A stretch of DNA of 64,000 nt, from the NCBI RefSeq assembly GCF_007565055.1, contig NC_044553.1:101035858-101099857 (forward strand). The letters run 5' to 3'. Below are positions 47,098 through 58,212 of this stretch, one piece after another. The notes below the pieces were generated by a model, which had not been told where the DNA came from, ran no database searches, and saw only the letters and a list, made by a program, of their open reading frames with translations. This DNA comes from Rhinopithecus roxellana. Its lineage: Eukaryota > Chordata > Mammalia > Primates > Cercopithecidae. Positions within the stretch are counted from its first letter, which is position 1; each line of letters opens with the position of its first letter. Both the position numbers and the translations under genes were made by a program.

Positions 47098-47379
47098 CAG
47101 TAGTCCTCCCTTATCTAAGGGGGATACGTTCCAAGACCTCAGTAGATGCCTGAAACCTTGGATAGCACTAAACCGTATAAATACAGTACTATGCTTTTTC
47201 GTATTTATACATATCTATGATAAAGTTTAATTTATAAATTAGGCAAGTAAGAGATTAACAACAACAACAATTATAAAAAGAACAATTATAACAATATACC
47301 AGCATCACTACTCTTGCACTTTGGGGCCATTACAAAGAAATGTAAGGGTTACTTGAATAGAAACACTGTAATACTTGTG

Positions 47380-48466
47380 GAGTCTCTATTGAGGAGAAGG
47401 AGTCAAGTTGGTGGAACTGAGGGAAAGCAAAAAGAGAAAGCAGATAAGCTCTAAGTCTGCCTTTCTTCTTGGTCCAGGATATGTAGCCCTCCTGTGCAAA
47501 TAACACAATCTGCCTGCACCCAGCTATCACCAGATCCTCAGCTGACTAAAATTTTTTCTAAAAAGTTAGTTAGGTTACTGCAGTTTTGGCATTATTAGAA
47601 CTGCACAAAACCTTCCTCAGCACACAGCATAAGTACCATCCTATAAAATCCCCAGCAAGCCTTTGTCTCTTTGCAGTTAATTCCTCTCTTGCTAACCTGT
47701 CTGTAACCACTCTTGCAAGATATTTTCATGCTTTCTCTAGTAAGTCTACCTTTCTTTATCTATGGCTGTCTTGTAAATTATTCTTACCACCACACCACTG
47801 GCCTCAAATATAGTTGCTGATCACCCAGGACAATACTGATGCAGGCAAACTCCCAAATTGGTGCTCAATCCAGAGGGTTCTTGGCTTCATTTAGGAAATA
47901 ATTCAAGAGCCAGCAGTGAAAGAAAGCAAGTTTATTAAAGATTAGAACAACAATGTACAGCAAAATGGCTGTCCATAGACACAGCAGGTTCTCCCATAGG
48001 CAGAATTGCCCAGAGTAGCAGTGTATAGCAAAGTGGCTGCTCTATAGGCAGAGCAGACCAGAGCAGTAGCGCAGCCCCAAAAAGGAGTAGGAGGAGGAGG
48101 AGCAGCAGCAGCAGCAGTGTACAGCAACAGCAACAGTAGCAGTGCAGAGTAGCAGTTCCTGTAGATTGGTGGCTAGCTATATTTATACCCACTCAGCTGT
48201 ATAATAATTAAGGAGTGAAAAAAAGGGGTGAGGGAGTTCCAAAACCATATAAAATAACTGCTGGGTTGTTGTCATGGCATTTGTAAACTGTCGTGGCGCT
48301 GGTGGGAGTGTCTTTATGCTAATGAGCAGTGAGAGCAACTAGAGGTCACGTTTTTCACCTTATGGTGTTTTCCACTTGTTTGTTCACTGCATTCTGTTTT
48401 GATCATCAGGGTCGTGATTGGTGCTGGGAAAATAAGTCCGGGTCACCTCCTACCTGAATACTGCTG
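47380..48466. mobile_element. nested LTR sequence inside the Tigger
   Basis: The left half has plus-orientation LTR features: 'CTATAAAATCCCCAGCAAGC' (TATA-like) and 'CATGCTTTCTCTAGTAAGTC'. The right half has minus-orientation features: 'GTGAAAGAAAGCAAGTTTAT' (reversed polyadenylation zone) and 'GTTGTCATGGCATTTGTAAA'. ERV1 class seems likely. Whether this is one element or two opposed LTRs cannot be settled by eye. Confidence 0.5.
48085..48146. repeat. AGG/AGC trinucleotide-rich tract in the LTR
   Basis: About four AGG units, five CAG units, then scattered CAACAG and GTAGCAG. The Leu/Cys-rich minus-strand frames here are translations of this tract, not genes. Confidence 0.9.
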
Positions 48467-48716
48467 CAGTCTATCTGATAACCAACAGGGCCACTGAGTG
48501 ACTAAAGAGCAGGTAGACAGCCTGAATACACTGGACAAAGGGAGGATTCTTGTCCCGTGTGGACAATGCAAGGCAGTGTGAGATTTTATCACACTATTAG
48601 GAACAGCATGCAACTAAAACATTATTTCCGGAAATTTCTATTTAATATTTTCAAACCATGATTGACCCTGGGTAACTGAAAATGCAGAAAGCGAAACTAC
48701 AGATAAGGGAGGAAAA

Positions 48717-49755
48717 CCGTATAAGCAAATGGTGGAGAAAGGAAAGATATTTCAATACATTTTGATGAGACAACCAGTTAGCAATTTAAACTAAAAGTAT
48801 AGCTGAATTATTCCCTCACTCTTTATACCAAAATAAATTCCAACTGATTAATTTTGAAAGAAAAATAATGAAACCATAACCATAATAAAGAATGTATCCC
48901 AATTTTTCAAAATCCTAAAGTTAAAGAACTTTTAAAATCAAGACTATAAAATCCAGAACCCATAAATATGTTGATAAATTAGTTCCTATGAAAATTTGAA
49001 ACTTTTGTTAGAACCAAATAGTATAAACAAAGATAAAAGTTTTTTAAAAAGTGGGAGAGAGAATGTTTGCAATATATTGAAAGATAAAAGACTATTTTCC
49101 TTAAAATATAAAACTCTCAGGCCAGGAACAGTGGCTCATGCCTATAATCCCGACACATCAGAAGGCTGAGCTGGGAGGATCTCTTGAAGCCAGGAGCTCA
49201 CGATCACCCCTAACAACAAAGTGAGACCCCATCTCTACAAAATCAAAAACGACACAAAGCTTTATTTAGAAGTTATATATGTGTATATGTTTTATATATA
49301 TGCACATATATAAAACTTCTTGAAATCAATAAGAAAAATACTCCAAATCTTTTAGAAATATAATAGGCATTTCACAGAAAAATAAACGCATATGGCTTAT
49401 AAGCAGATGGAAGGATGCCCAATTCTTCTCATAAATAAATGCAAATTAAAGCAAAATAAAGACAGTATTTTTTAGCTGAAAATTGGCAATAGTTTGATAG
49501 TATACAGCCTTGGCAAGGTTATGAGGAAACAGGAATTATCACACACAGACAGTGAATGTACACATTATCACAGCTTCTTTGGAAGGGAATTTGACAGTAA
49601 CCATAAAAATTAAAAATGTGGATATCCTCCAACACAGAAATTTGATTTTGAGGAATGTATCCCATAGATACTCACATGTGTGCAACTGCAATATACAAAA
49701 AATGTTTTAAAGCATAGTTATATATATAAACAAACATTGGGAGCAGCCTAAGTAT
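48717..49755 (+). mobile_element. old L1M element, continued to its 3' part
   Basis: Sense L1 landmarks resume: 'ATTCCCTCACTCTTTATACC' near 48809, 'AATCAATAAGAAAAATACTC' near 49324, 'GCCTTGGCAAGGTTATGAGG' near 49507 and 'GGAATGTATCCCATAGATAC' near 49653. Interrupted by an Alu monomer at 49119-49255. Confidence 0.75.
49119..49255 (+). mobile_element. FLAM/Alu left monomer
   Basis: 'CAGGCCAGGAACAGTGGCTC' to 'CCATCTCTACAAAATCAAAA', only the left-arm order, diverged. Confidence 0.85.
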
Positions 49756-49935
49756 AATCATAGTTAGATTGTTAAGTGCATGAGACTTTATTGTCTGGGT
49801 GCTTCCACCACTCACTAGTTTTGTAACCCTGAACAAGCTTCCTCAGCACCCTTGCCTCAGGTTCCTCATCTGTAAAGCTGTGCTAAAAGAAATACTTTAC
49901 CTATTTCATTGGATAGTTAAGAGAAAATGAGTGAA
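49756..49935 (+). mobile_element. MIR element
   Basis: 'TGTAACCCTGAACAAGCTTC', 'CTCAGGTTCCTCATCTGTAA' and 'CATTGGATAGTTAAGAG' follow the MIR core. Confidence 0.8.
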
Positions 49936-50462
49936 CACGTAAGTCAAAAGGCAAAAATTACAATTTAGCTTAAAGATCTTACTTGGCTTTATTTGCAAGC
50001 CCAGAATCCAGCAACACTTCATTCTCTGAAGTATAATATGTGCTCCAATGAGCTGAGTAGAATAAGTTAGCTTTGTAGACAGAGAGATGAAGAAAGCAGA
50101 AACAAAGAACAAAAAGCACACCAGTTATTTCAAAGTTACTTTTCTTGTAAGATGTAAACAGGGAAATAAAACAATAGAAAAATGACCCATTAGTTAACTT
50201 CAGGTAATCCCAGGTTACTTTTTGTTGTAAGGATTAAAGGCAGAGGGAATTTCATGGCCATGCAGATTAAAACTAACTTATTTGGGAGATTTGGCTATCT
50301 CTCTCTCCTGATTTCAGGAAAAGACCCATAACAACTCAGTTTCCATGTGGTGAGTAGAACCTCAGCTTGAAGGACTCCATTCTGGTTTTTAGTCTGATCT
50401 CTTGGGGTCTAGTGGAGGAGCTCAGTCCAAAATAAGAACCTCCTATAATTTTTGTTTAACAC
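49936..50462 (-). mobile_element. probable LTR, reversed, family unknown
   Basis: Ends with 'AATTTTTGTTTAACA' (reversed TGTTAAAC start). It contains 'CTTGGCTTTATTTGCAAGCC', a reversed polyadenylation-like zone, and 'GTCTGATCTCTTGGGGTCTA'. Length and order are LTR-like. Confidence 0.45.
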
Positions 50463-50821
50463 ATATAAAGTGCTTATGACAAAATATGTGTCTCATTTAT
50501 ATGTGTATATGTGTATATAAACTACATACATATGCACATGTGTATATAGCTATACATATGTAAAAGTATCTACATTATTGTAATATAAAATTATTTTAAA
50601 ACAGTAAAAATTCATTGTTAATATGGAAGCATTTCTGAGATATATTGTTACATTCAAATAATAAGACAAATATCAGAGTGGGCTGTGCTCTCATGTATGT
50701 TCAAAAAGATAAGTATTCATATAAAGCTCCAAAATGATACATGGGTAACTAACAATAATACACCTTTCCTACAAGATATACATGAAACTTCTTGACAGTT
50801 GTTGTCCACGTAGAAAGAGTC

Positions 50822-51178
50822 TGATATGATTTCACTGTGTTCCCACCCAAATCTCATCTTAAATTATAATTCCCACATATTATGGGAGGAACCTGGTGGG
50901 AGGTAATTGAATCATGGGAAGGAATCTTTCCCATGCTGTTCTCATGTTAGTGAATGAGTCTCATGAGATCTGATTGTTTAAAATATGGGAGTTTCCCTGC
51001 ACAATCTCTCTTTGCCTGCTGCCATCCATGTGAGATGTGACTTGCTTCTCCTTGCATTGCGCCATGATTGTGAGGCCTGCCCAGCCACATGGAACTGTAA
51101 GTTCATTAAACCTCTTCTTTTGTAAATTGCCCAATCTCAGGTACGTCTTTATCAGCAGTGTGAAAATGGACTAATATA
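50822..51178 (+). mobile_element. THE1-type 5' LTR
   Basis: Begins 'TGATATGATTTCACTGTGTT', ends 'AAAATGGACTAATATA'. Landmarks: 'GTGGGAGGTAATTGAATCAT', 'GTTTCCCTGCACAATCTC', 'GCCATGATTGTGAGGCC' and the polyadenylation region 'TTCATTAAACCTCTTCTTTT'. About 357 bp. Confidence 0.92.
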
Positions 51179-52756
51179 ATAAATTTGTACCAGGAGTGGG
51201 TTGCTACTGAAAAGATACCCAAAAATGTGGAAGCAACTTTGGAAATGGGTAACAAGCAGAGGTTGAAACAGTTTGGAGGGCCCAGAAGAAAAAAAAGAAA
51301 ACAGATAATGTGGGAAAGTCTGGAACTTTCTAGAGACTTTTTGAATAGCTTTGACCAAAATGCTGATAATGATAAGGACAATGAAATCCAGGCTGAGGTG
51401 GTCTCAGATGGAGATGAGAAACTTGTTGGGAACTGCAGCAAAGGTGAATCTTATTATGCTTTAGCAGAGAGACTGGCAGCATTTTGCCCCTGCCCTAGAG
51501 ATTTGTGGAACTTTGAACTTGAGAGTGATAATTTAGGGTATCTGGTGGAAGAAATTTCTAAGCAGCAAAGCATTCAAGAAGTGACTTGAGTGCTGTTAAA
51601 GGCATTCGGGAAACAGAGCATAAAAGTTCAGAAAATTTGCAGCCTGACAATATGATAGAAAAGAAAAATCCATTTTCTGAGGAGAAATTCAAACCTGCTG
51701 CAGAAATTTGCATAAGTAATGAAGAGCTGAATGTTAATCCCCAAGACAATGGGGAAAATTTCTCCAGGGCACATTGGAGGTATTCACAGCAACCCCTCCC
51801 ATCAAAGGCTCAGATACCTAAAAGGAAAAAAATGGTTTCATGGGCCAGGCACCGGGCCCTCTTGCTGTGTACAGCCTAGGGAGTTGGTGCCCTGCATCCC
51901 AGCTACTCCAGCCATGCCTAAAATGGGCCAGGTACAACTTGGGCTGGCAACTGCTCCAGAGGGGACTTGCACCAGAGGCAGCTTCCACATGGTGTTGAGT
52001 CTGTGGGTGTGTGGAAGTCAAGAATTGAGGTTTGGGAACCTCCACCTAGATTTCAGACGATGTATGGAAACGCCTGGATGCCCAGGCAGAAGTTTGGTGC
52101 AGGGGTAGGGCCCTCGTGAATAACCTATGCTAGGGCAGTGCAAAAGGGAAATGTGGGGTTGGAGCCACCACACAGAGTCCCTACTGGGGCACAACCTAGT
52201 GGAGCTGTGAGAAAAGGGCCACCATCCTCCAGATCCCAGAGTGGTAGAACCACCAACAGCTTGCACCATGCTCCTGCAAAAGCTGCAGACACTCAATGCC
52301 AGCTCATGAAAACAGCCAGAGTGGAGGCTGTACCCTGACAAGCCACAGGGCCAGAGCTGCCCAAGACCGTGGAAACCCACCACTTGCATCAGTGTGACCC
52401 AGATGTGAGACATGGAGTCAAAGGAGATCATTTTGGAGCTTTAAAATGTGACTGCTCTGCTGGATTTCAGACTTGCATGGGGCCTGCAGTCCCTTTGTTT
52501 TTGCCAATTTCTCCCATTTGGAATGGCTGTATTTACCTAATGCCTGTAACCCCATTGTATCTAGGAAGTAACTAACTTTCTTTTGATTTTACAGGCTCAT
52601 GGGCAGAAGGGACTTACCTTGTCTCAGACAACACTTTGGACTGTGGACTTTTGAGTTAATGCTGAAATGAGTTAAGACTTTGAGGGGACTGTCGGGAAGA
52701 CATGATTAGTTTTGAAATGTGAAGACATGAGATTTTGGAGGGGCCAGGGATTGAAT
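51179..52756 (+). pseudogene. THE1/MST internal region, decayed non-coding remnant
   Basis: Recognised by 'GTACCAGGAGTGGGTTGCTA', 'ATTTGTGGAACTTTGAACTT', 'GGCTGTATTTACCTAATGCC' and 'TTTGGACTGTGGACTTTTGA'. Frames of up to 134 codons (51185-51589) represent the family's degenerate gag-like region. Stops and frameshifts follow. No function is suggested for this copy. Confidence 0.88.
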
Positions 52757-53127
52757 TGTATGGTTTGGCTGTGTCCCCACCTAAACCTCATCTTGAACTG
52801 TAACTCCCACAATTCCCAGGTGTCACTGGAGGAACCTGGTGGGAGGTAATTGAATCATGGGAGCAAGCCTTTTCCATGCTGTTCTCATGATAGTGAATAA
52901 GTCTCAAGAGATCTGATGATTTTAAAAATGGGAGTTTCCCTGCACAATCTCTCTCTCTCTTTGCCTGCTGCCATCTGTGTAAGATGTGACTTGTTCCTCC
53001 TTGCCTTTGCCATGATTGTGAGGCCTCCCCAACCCCATGGAACTATAAGTTTATTAAACCTTTTTCTTTTGTAAATTGTCCAGTCTCTGATATGTCTTTA
53101 TCAGCAGCGTGAAAATGGACTAATACA
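52757..53127 (+). mobile_element. THE1-type 3' LTR
   Basis: Begins 'TGTATGGTTTGGCTGTGTCC' and ends 'AAAATGGACTAATACA'. It carries an extra TC-repeat expansion (CTCTCTCTCTCTTT, about 52949-52962) relative to the 5' LTR. Confidence 0.92.
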
Positions 53128-53416
53128 GGGTCCAAGATCAGAAATCAAAGATACTTTAGTGTATATTTTTGTATGGCTTGACATTCTTACCTTAGGGATA
53201 CATTAATTTTTAAAATTACAAATCTAGGTGTCTTTTTTAAGAAATTGAATCAAGCAGCTAATAAAAAGACCCTCACATTAAATTATGGTTCTCAGCTTCA
53301 TCCAGGAATAATGTCCCAGTCCACTTCCCTCTTCTATCTCTTCTATAGGATGACCCTTCTGATTACATTACCCATCATTAATCCAGAAAACAGAGCATAG
53401 GTAACATAAAAACACC

Positions 53417-53575
53417 TTTGTGGCTGGGCACATTGACTCACACCTGTAATCCCAGTGCTTTGGAAAACTGAGGTGGGAGGATCACTTAAGACCAAGAGTT
53501 CAAGACCAGCCTGGGCAGCATAGTGAGATCACAGCTCTATAAAAATAATAATAATATAAAAAAGAAAAAAAGAAA
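53417..53575 (+). mobile_element. FLAM/Alu left monomer with A-rich tail
   Basis: 'TGGCTGGGCACATTGACTCA' to 'CACAGCTCTATAAAAATAAT', left-arm order followed by (AAT)n and A/G-rich sequence. Confidence 0.85.
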
Positions 53576-53929
53576 ACACCTTGTGTTTTGTGGTGACCAT
53601 TTTAGGAGCAGCTGAGATTCCTCAACAAGGGCAAATATGAAAATAGAAAGCAGTGATTCTCAACATAGGTCCTCAGCCCCACTCGAGTAATCACACTGTT
53701 GGCTCAACAATGTGATTCCTATAATCCATCCCATGAGCCAGTGGGCAACTGACTTCTCTCTCATTAGTCCCTCATTTTTACATATAATTAAAGGTCTATT
53801 TAGCAGTAAATTTTGTGTAAGCTATTTAAAATTTGAAACCATTTAAAATACATTAATATTCTACATTTTGTTATCAGGCAGTTCTTTTCAACAGAAAAAT
53901 GAATAGGATAGGCAGGCTACAGCATCTGC
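53576..53929. other. unassigned stretch
   Basis: 'AAGCAGTGATTCTCAACATAGG' (53648 on, split) hints at a MER5-type end, but too little remains to name it. Confidence 0.35.
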
Positions 53930-55185
53930 ATTTCTTATTGTGTAACAAATTGCCACAAACTTAAAACAATACACAGTTATAATCTCGCTGTTGTCTTGGG
54001 TCAGAATTCTGGTGCAGTTTAACTGGGTCCTTGACTCAGGACATCGCAAGTCTGCAATCAAGGTATCAGCTGGGCTGTGTTCTTACCTGGAGTTAGAGTT
54101 CCTTTTCGAAGCTCATTCAGTCTGGAAAATGTATTTCTGTAACTGCCCAGTGGGTTCACCTGGCCCACTGCCTAGACAGAGCCAATTAATCAAGACAGGG
54201 GAATTGCAATAGAGAAAGAGTAATTTACACAAACCCAGCTGTGTAGGAGACCAGAGTTTTATTATTACTCAAATCAGTCTCCTTGAGCATTCAGGGATCA
54301 GAATTTTTAAGGACAACTTGGTGGGTGGGGGGAAGTCAGTGAGCTGGGGGTGCTGATAGGTCAGGTCAGAGATGGAATCAGAAGGAGTCAAAGCTGCTTT
54401 CTTGTGCTGAGTCAGTTCTTGGATGGGGCCCACAAGATCAGATGATCTGGGTGGTGCAGGATCTGCAAAATAACTCAAGCACTGATCTTAGGAGCAGTTG
54501 AGGGAAGGTCAGAATCTTGTGGCCTCCAGTTGCATGGCTCCTAAATCAAAATTTCTAATCTTGTGGCTAATTTGTTAGTCCTGCAAAGCAGGTTAGTCCC
54601 CAGGCAAGGAGGTTTGTTTTGAGAAAGGTCTGTTATTATCTTTGTTTTAAACTATAAACTAAGTTCCTCTCAAAGTTTGTTTAGCCTATGCCCAGAAATA
54701 ATCAAGGACAGCTTGGAGATTAGAAGCAAGATGGAGTTGGTTAGGTCAGGTCTGTGTCACTGTCTCAGTGACAGTTTTGCAATGGTGGTTTCATTTCCTT
54801 GTGGTTATATGATTGAGGGACCAATTTTCTTGCTAACAACTGGCTGTAGGCTGCTTTCAGCTCCTAGGGCACCCTCAGATGCCTGTCACATGCCCCCTCC
54901 AGTGGCCATCTCACAGTATTCTGCTTATGTCTTGCAGGCCACCAGAACATCTCACTTTTATCTGCCTAGAAGGAGTCTTATAGAACATGATATAATCACA
55001 AGAGTGAGGTCCCATCACGTTTGCACATAATATAACCTAAGCACGGAAGTGACATCTCATTCCTTTGCCATATTGTATTGGCTAGAAACAATGACAGGTC
55101 CATTCCACATTCAAGAGAAAGAAGATATACAAAGATATGTCCCACTGGAGTCACTCTAGAGTGTGTCTACCACAGTACCCCATCT
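53930..55185 (-). mobile_element. MLT1-type MaLR LTR split by another LTR
   Basis: Left part to about 54165: 'GTGTAACAAATTGCCACAAA', 'CTTGGGTCAGAATTCTGGTG', 'CAGCTGGGCTGTGTTCTTAC'. Right part from about 54788: 'TTTCCTTGTGGTTATATGAT', 'GCCATATTGTATTGGCTAGA', ending 'GTGTGTCTACCACAG'. These are MLT1 landmarks in order once the middle is removed. Confidence 0.65.
54166..54787 (-). mobile_element. ERV1-like LTR (MER39-like, tentative), reversed
   Basis: 'GACAGGGGAATTGCAATAGA', 'GAGTTTTATTATTACTCAAA' (reversed polyadenylation region), 'CTAATCTTGTGGCTAATTTG', 'AAACTATAAACTAAGTTCCT' and 'GAAGCAAGATGGAGTTGGTT' are typical of a primate ERV1 LTR. It sits inside the MLT1 and so is younger. Confidence 0.65.
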
Positions 55186-56452
55186 GGCAGATGCCAGGAA
55201 TTTTTGAGAATTATTGCTCATTGTAAAAGCTTTAAGGGATAAAATAAAATAATTCAATGAGATGTACTTACAGGTGATGGCAGCATCAACATCTGGCAGA
55301 GATTGCAGTGTGGTGATATTGGTTGATATGCTACTTGGTAGTTAAGGATCAGTAAGTTAAAATATTTTTGTGGATGAGGAATACCTGGATGGCCATGTAA
55401 TGAGTTCCATAAACTGTTTTGATTTTTGCCTTCTCATCTATATCAGAGAAACAGTTTTAAACAAACACACACAAAAAGGCCATGATTCCAGAAATTATCT
55501 ATTTTCTGCTGCAACTCAAACTTGACATTTGGATATAATCCCTCAGGGAAATTCTTGTTGTTGTTTTTTTAAATGTTATTTCTTCAAATTTCGACATTCA
55601 AAAAGATGGCAGCCACCTGTTCTGAAGTAGGTCAGGGAGATGTTATCCAGGGTCATAGGTCCTTATAGGGTTATCTGGGGTCATAGGTCTCCTTATCTCT
55701 TCCTTATTTCCTTCACAGTCACCCAATAGATATCCTTCTTTTCCAAGCACTGCATTTATTTGAGATCAATTAGAATTTTTGAGTTCAACTGAGCTCTGGT
55801 GTACCTGATTAGTCATCGTCCCAGTATAAGTATCAGATTTACATAGAATATAGTAAAAAATATCAAATTAATCTTCTTACCATGCTTTCTGTAGGAAATT
55901 ATTATAGATAAGCTGGTTAATCTGTATTTGTTTATAGGCATAATTTAAATACTACATAGGTTACTTTCAGGAACTACAGAGACTAAAGTAAGCCAAACAT
56001 TCTAAGTAAAGAGGTGGAGGAATACATGTAGATTTCCATGAATGAAAACACTTCCATAGTTGGCTTTTCTTTTTATTTTTAGGAGACTGAACAAAGTAAA
56101 AGAGGAAAGGGATTTTTAAAGGCCCCAGAATATCTGCAGTCTGAAGATCCATCTTATATAAAAACAGATCGCTATCACTATTCAGTTATTCAGATCAATC
56201 ACTTATACATTAAAAAAAAGAAAGATTGCACTACTGAGAAATGAAATGGAAACTTGAGTGAAACGCTAAGATAAAGCAAAGACATTAGGGGCACCGGAAG
56301 TATCTTAAAATCATTCTTAAATAGAATCTAAGCACTAGAATTGCCTATTCCCAGGTCTTAGATGGATAAATGGAAGCACACTGCCTAAAAATGCCATTTA
56401 CAGTTAATTTTCTCCACAGATTCCTCCTCACACTGAGTTAAAATCTCAACTC
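55186..56452. other. mostly unassigned, with one 28-bp tandem duplication
   Basis: No gene seen. A tandem pair lies at 55642-55699. The minus-strand frame 55967-56152 shows nothing recognisable. Confidence 0.4.
55642..55699. repeat. 28-bp tandem duplication
   Basis: Unit 1 (55642-55669, GTTATCCAGGGTCATAGGTC then CTTATAGG) is followed at once by unit 2 (from 55670, GTTATCTGGGGTCATAGGTC then TCCTTATC). The units differ at a few positions, so the event is not very recent. Confidence 0.85.
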
Positions 56453-56640
56453 TTCCCAATTTGCCCTTTGACCCTGGGCAAGTTACTTAACTTCTCTGAA
56501 CCCCAATTTACACATCCATAAAATAGGGGTAATTATACAACCTCTAAAGTTCTCCAAAGTTAAAGAGATATTTTATGCAACTGTTTTAGCGCAATGCCTT
56601 GCAGATACTTAGTGCTCATTAAATGATAGCTGTTATTAAT
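56453..56640 (+). mobile_element. MIR element
   Basis: 'CCCTGGGCAAGTTACTTAAC', 'CTTCTCTGAACCCCAATTTA', 'GTTTTAGCGCAATGCCTTGC' and 'TAGTGCTCATTAAATGATAG' are clear MIR landmarks. Confidence 0.88.
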
Positions 56641-57999
56641 AATAATAATATGTAGAAAAAATGTTTCAGTGAGAATCTTGTAAAGACAAGTCTGTGCTAT
56701 CTTTTTAACATGGCACATATAATTTTCTTAGTGATTTTTGGTGATGGGGGTTTTGAGTCTTGAAATACACAAAATAATGCTGATCAGTGTGAACAGTTCT
56801 CTATGTGTTAAAATTATGCTGCTCCTCTTTAAAGGCTACCTGCATTTTATGTAATTGAAAAAAGGTTACTTTTTGAAGTTTTTCTCATGACAACTGACAT
56901 CTCTGAGTCAAAGAAGAAAAACACATGCAGCCACTTTTTAGTACTGGAAAAAATTATAAGCACTGCATTACCTGTTATTGTTCAAAGAGAGCAGTTTGAT
57001 TTGCCATCTTCTTAATCATATTTTGCATAGTTTGAATTCTCCTCTAAAGCACTGTGTATCTCCAACTCTTCCTCCTTGTACTCATGCACTTGTTCTCTTC
57101 TGTAGTCTCGCTCTTGTTCTCTCTCTCTCTCTCATTTTCTCTCTCTCTCTCTCTCATTCTCTCACTGAGTGGCAGCTCCCTACACTCCCTCTCTCTCAGC
57201 CCCTGTGGATTTGATCATCTCATTATTGAAATGCAGTGTCCTTTGTTCACATCTAAGGTAGATATTAACATTTTTATTGAAAACCAAAGTAATTCACTTC
57301 CTCTGTGAATTCTTCACTGCTGTAAATGACAGAAGAGGCCCTCTCACCAAGTGCAGTCATTTCAGAGGCTTTAGAAGGAAAAGGTCCAGGTTAAAATGAA
57401 GTTAACAGATTTGCTGAAGGGCATGTTTCTACACACCAGAAAGTGTTTCCCTTTCTAATATATTCCACTGCTGAACTCTGTGACCTCACTTTACAGAACT
57501 GCCTGTCATAAGGTGCTCAACACACTCTCAACTGCAAAACTCCGGATCTGAACTCTTTGCACCTTGGAGTGACCGTTTTTGGGAAACAAACCATTCCACA
57601 CAAATTGCCCAGGGTAATGAATAATACTCTACTTCTTTCACCTGGATATTTTTCTGAGCCTAGGAGAGGGCAGGCAAAAGATGTACTGTGCTGAGTTCAA
57701 TATCAAAATAAAAGGGCCAAACCACAGGGTATTTGCTGGCCTCTGGGAGCAAACAAATTCTATATGCATGGCTCCTACAAGACCCCTCTTAGAGACCTCC
57801 CTGCTCTATTGGTCTGAATTAAATAGTGGCAAAGATCCTCAGGACCACCACTACTTTTAAGGGACATTGGGCTTTTCTGAAATAGTCTGGGCTTCTAGAA
57901 GACCCTATTAGGCCTGTCTCAGAGAATCCCATTCAACATCAGCTAAGGTATCTTAAAACAGCTTTAGAAATCTTTTTCCTTTTCGCTGGTCTAGTGAGA
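56641..57999. other. mostly unassigned, with TC repeat
   Basis: A (TC)n tract with interruptions lies at 57117-57155. The rest is apparently single-copy DNA without a supported exon. Confidence 0.4.
57117..57170. repeat. (TC)n polypyrimidine tract
   Basis: Runs of CT broken by CATTTT and CATT. A Ser/Leu-rich frame here is a translation of the repeat. Confidence 0.9.
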
Positions 58000-58212
58000 A
58001 AAGGATTGAACTGGAATTCAGGAGACCTAAATTCTAATATTGCCAGATCCATGCCTAGCTTTGGACTTTTCCTCTTCTGAAACACAAGGTTATCAGTGGA
58101 GATATGATGGGTGTAACGGTGCCCAACTAAGCTAGTTCATCAAGTACTTATGAGGATCAAATAAGGTAATGCATAAGAAAGCTTCTGATAAAATGTAAAT
58201 ACTATGAGTCTA
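58000..58212 (+). mobile_element. MIR/MIR3-like fragment
   Basis: 'GGAATTCAGGAGACCTAAAT', 'GCCTAGCTTTGGACTTTTCC' and 'TGAGGATCAAATAAGGTAAT' follow MIR order, decayed. Confidence 0.65.

Larger units (their letters stand above)
47098..48716 (+). mobile_element. Tigger3/4-like DNA transposon, split by LTR sequence
   Basis: Left part 47098-47379 starts with the terminal repeat CAGTAGTCCTCCCTTATC and continues 'GATAAAGTTTAATTTATAAA' and 'ACTACTCTTGCACTTTGGGG'. Right part from about 48467 continues 'ATCTGATAACCAACAGGGCC', 'CACTGAGTGACTAAAGAGCA' and the other end 'GCGAAACTACAGATAAGGGA'. The two parts join in the family's normal order, so the middle is a later insert. AGTCT lies at both junctions, which could be its target-site duplication. 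Confidence 0.85.
50822..53127 (+). mobile_element. complete THE1/MST-type MaLR element (LTR-internal-LTR)
   Basis: Two LTRs in the same orientation (50822-51178, 52757-53127) flank about 1.58 kb of internal sequence, the normal size for this ERVL-MaLR family. Flanking pentamers GAGTC (50817-50821) and GGGTC (53128-53132) differ by one base and fit a target-site duplication. The LTRs differ at many positions and by small indels, so the insertion is old. It has no polymerase genes, as is normal for the family. Confidence 0.9.

Noticed and set aside
47935..48192. Cys- and Leu-rich minus-strand frames
   Set aside because: They are translations of the AGG/AGC-rich tract in an LTR.
51185..51589. 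134-codon frame as a small host protein
   Set aside because: It lies in the internal region of a THE1-type element with LTRs on both sides, and the frame decays just after.
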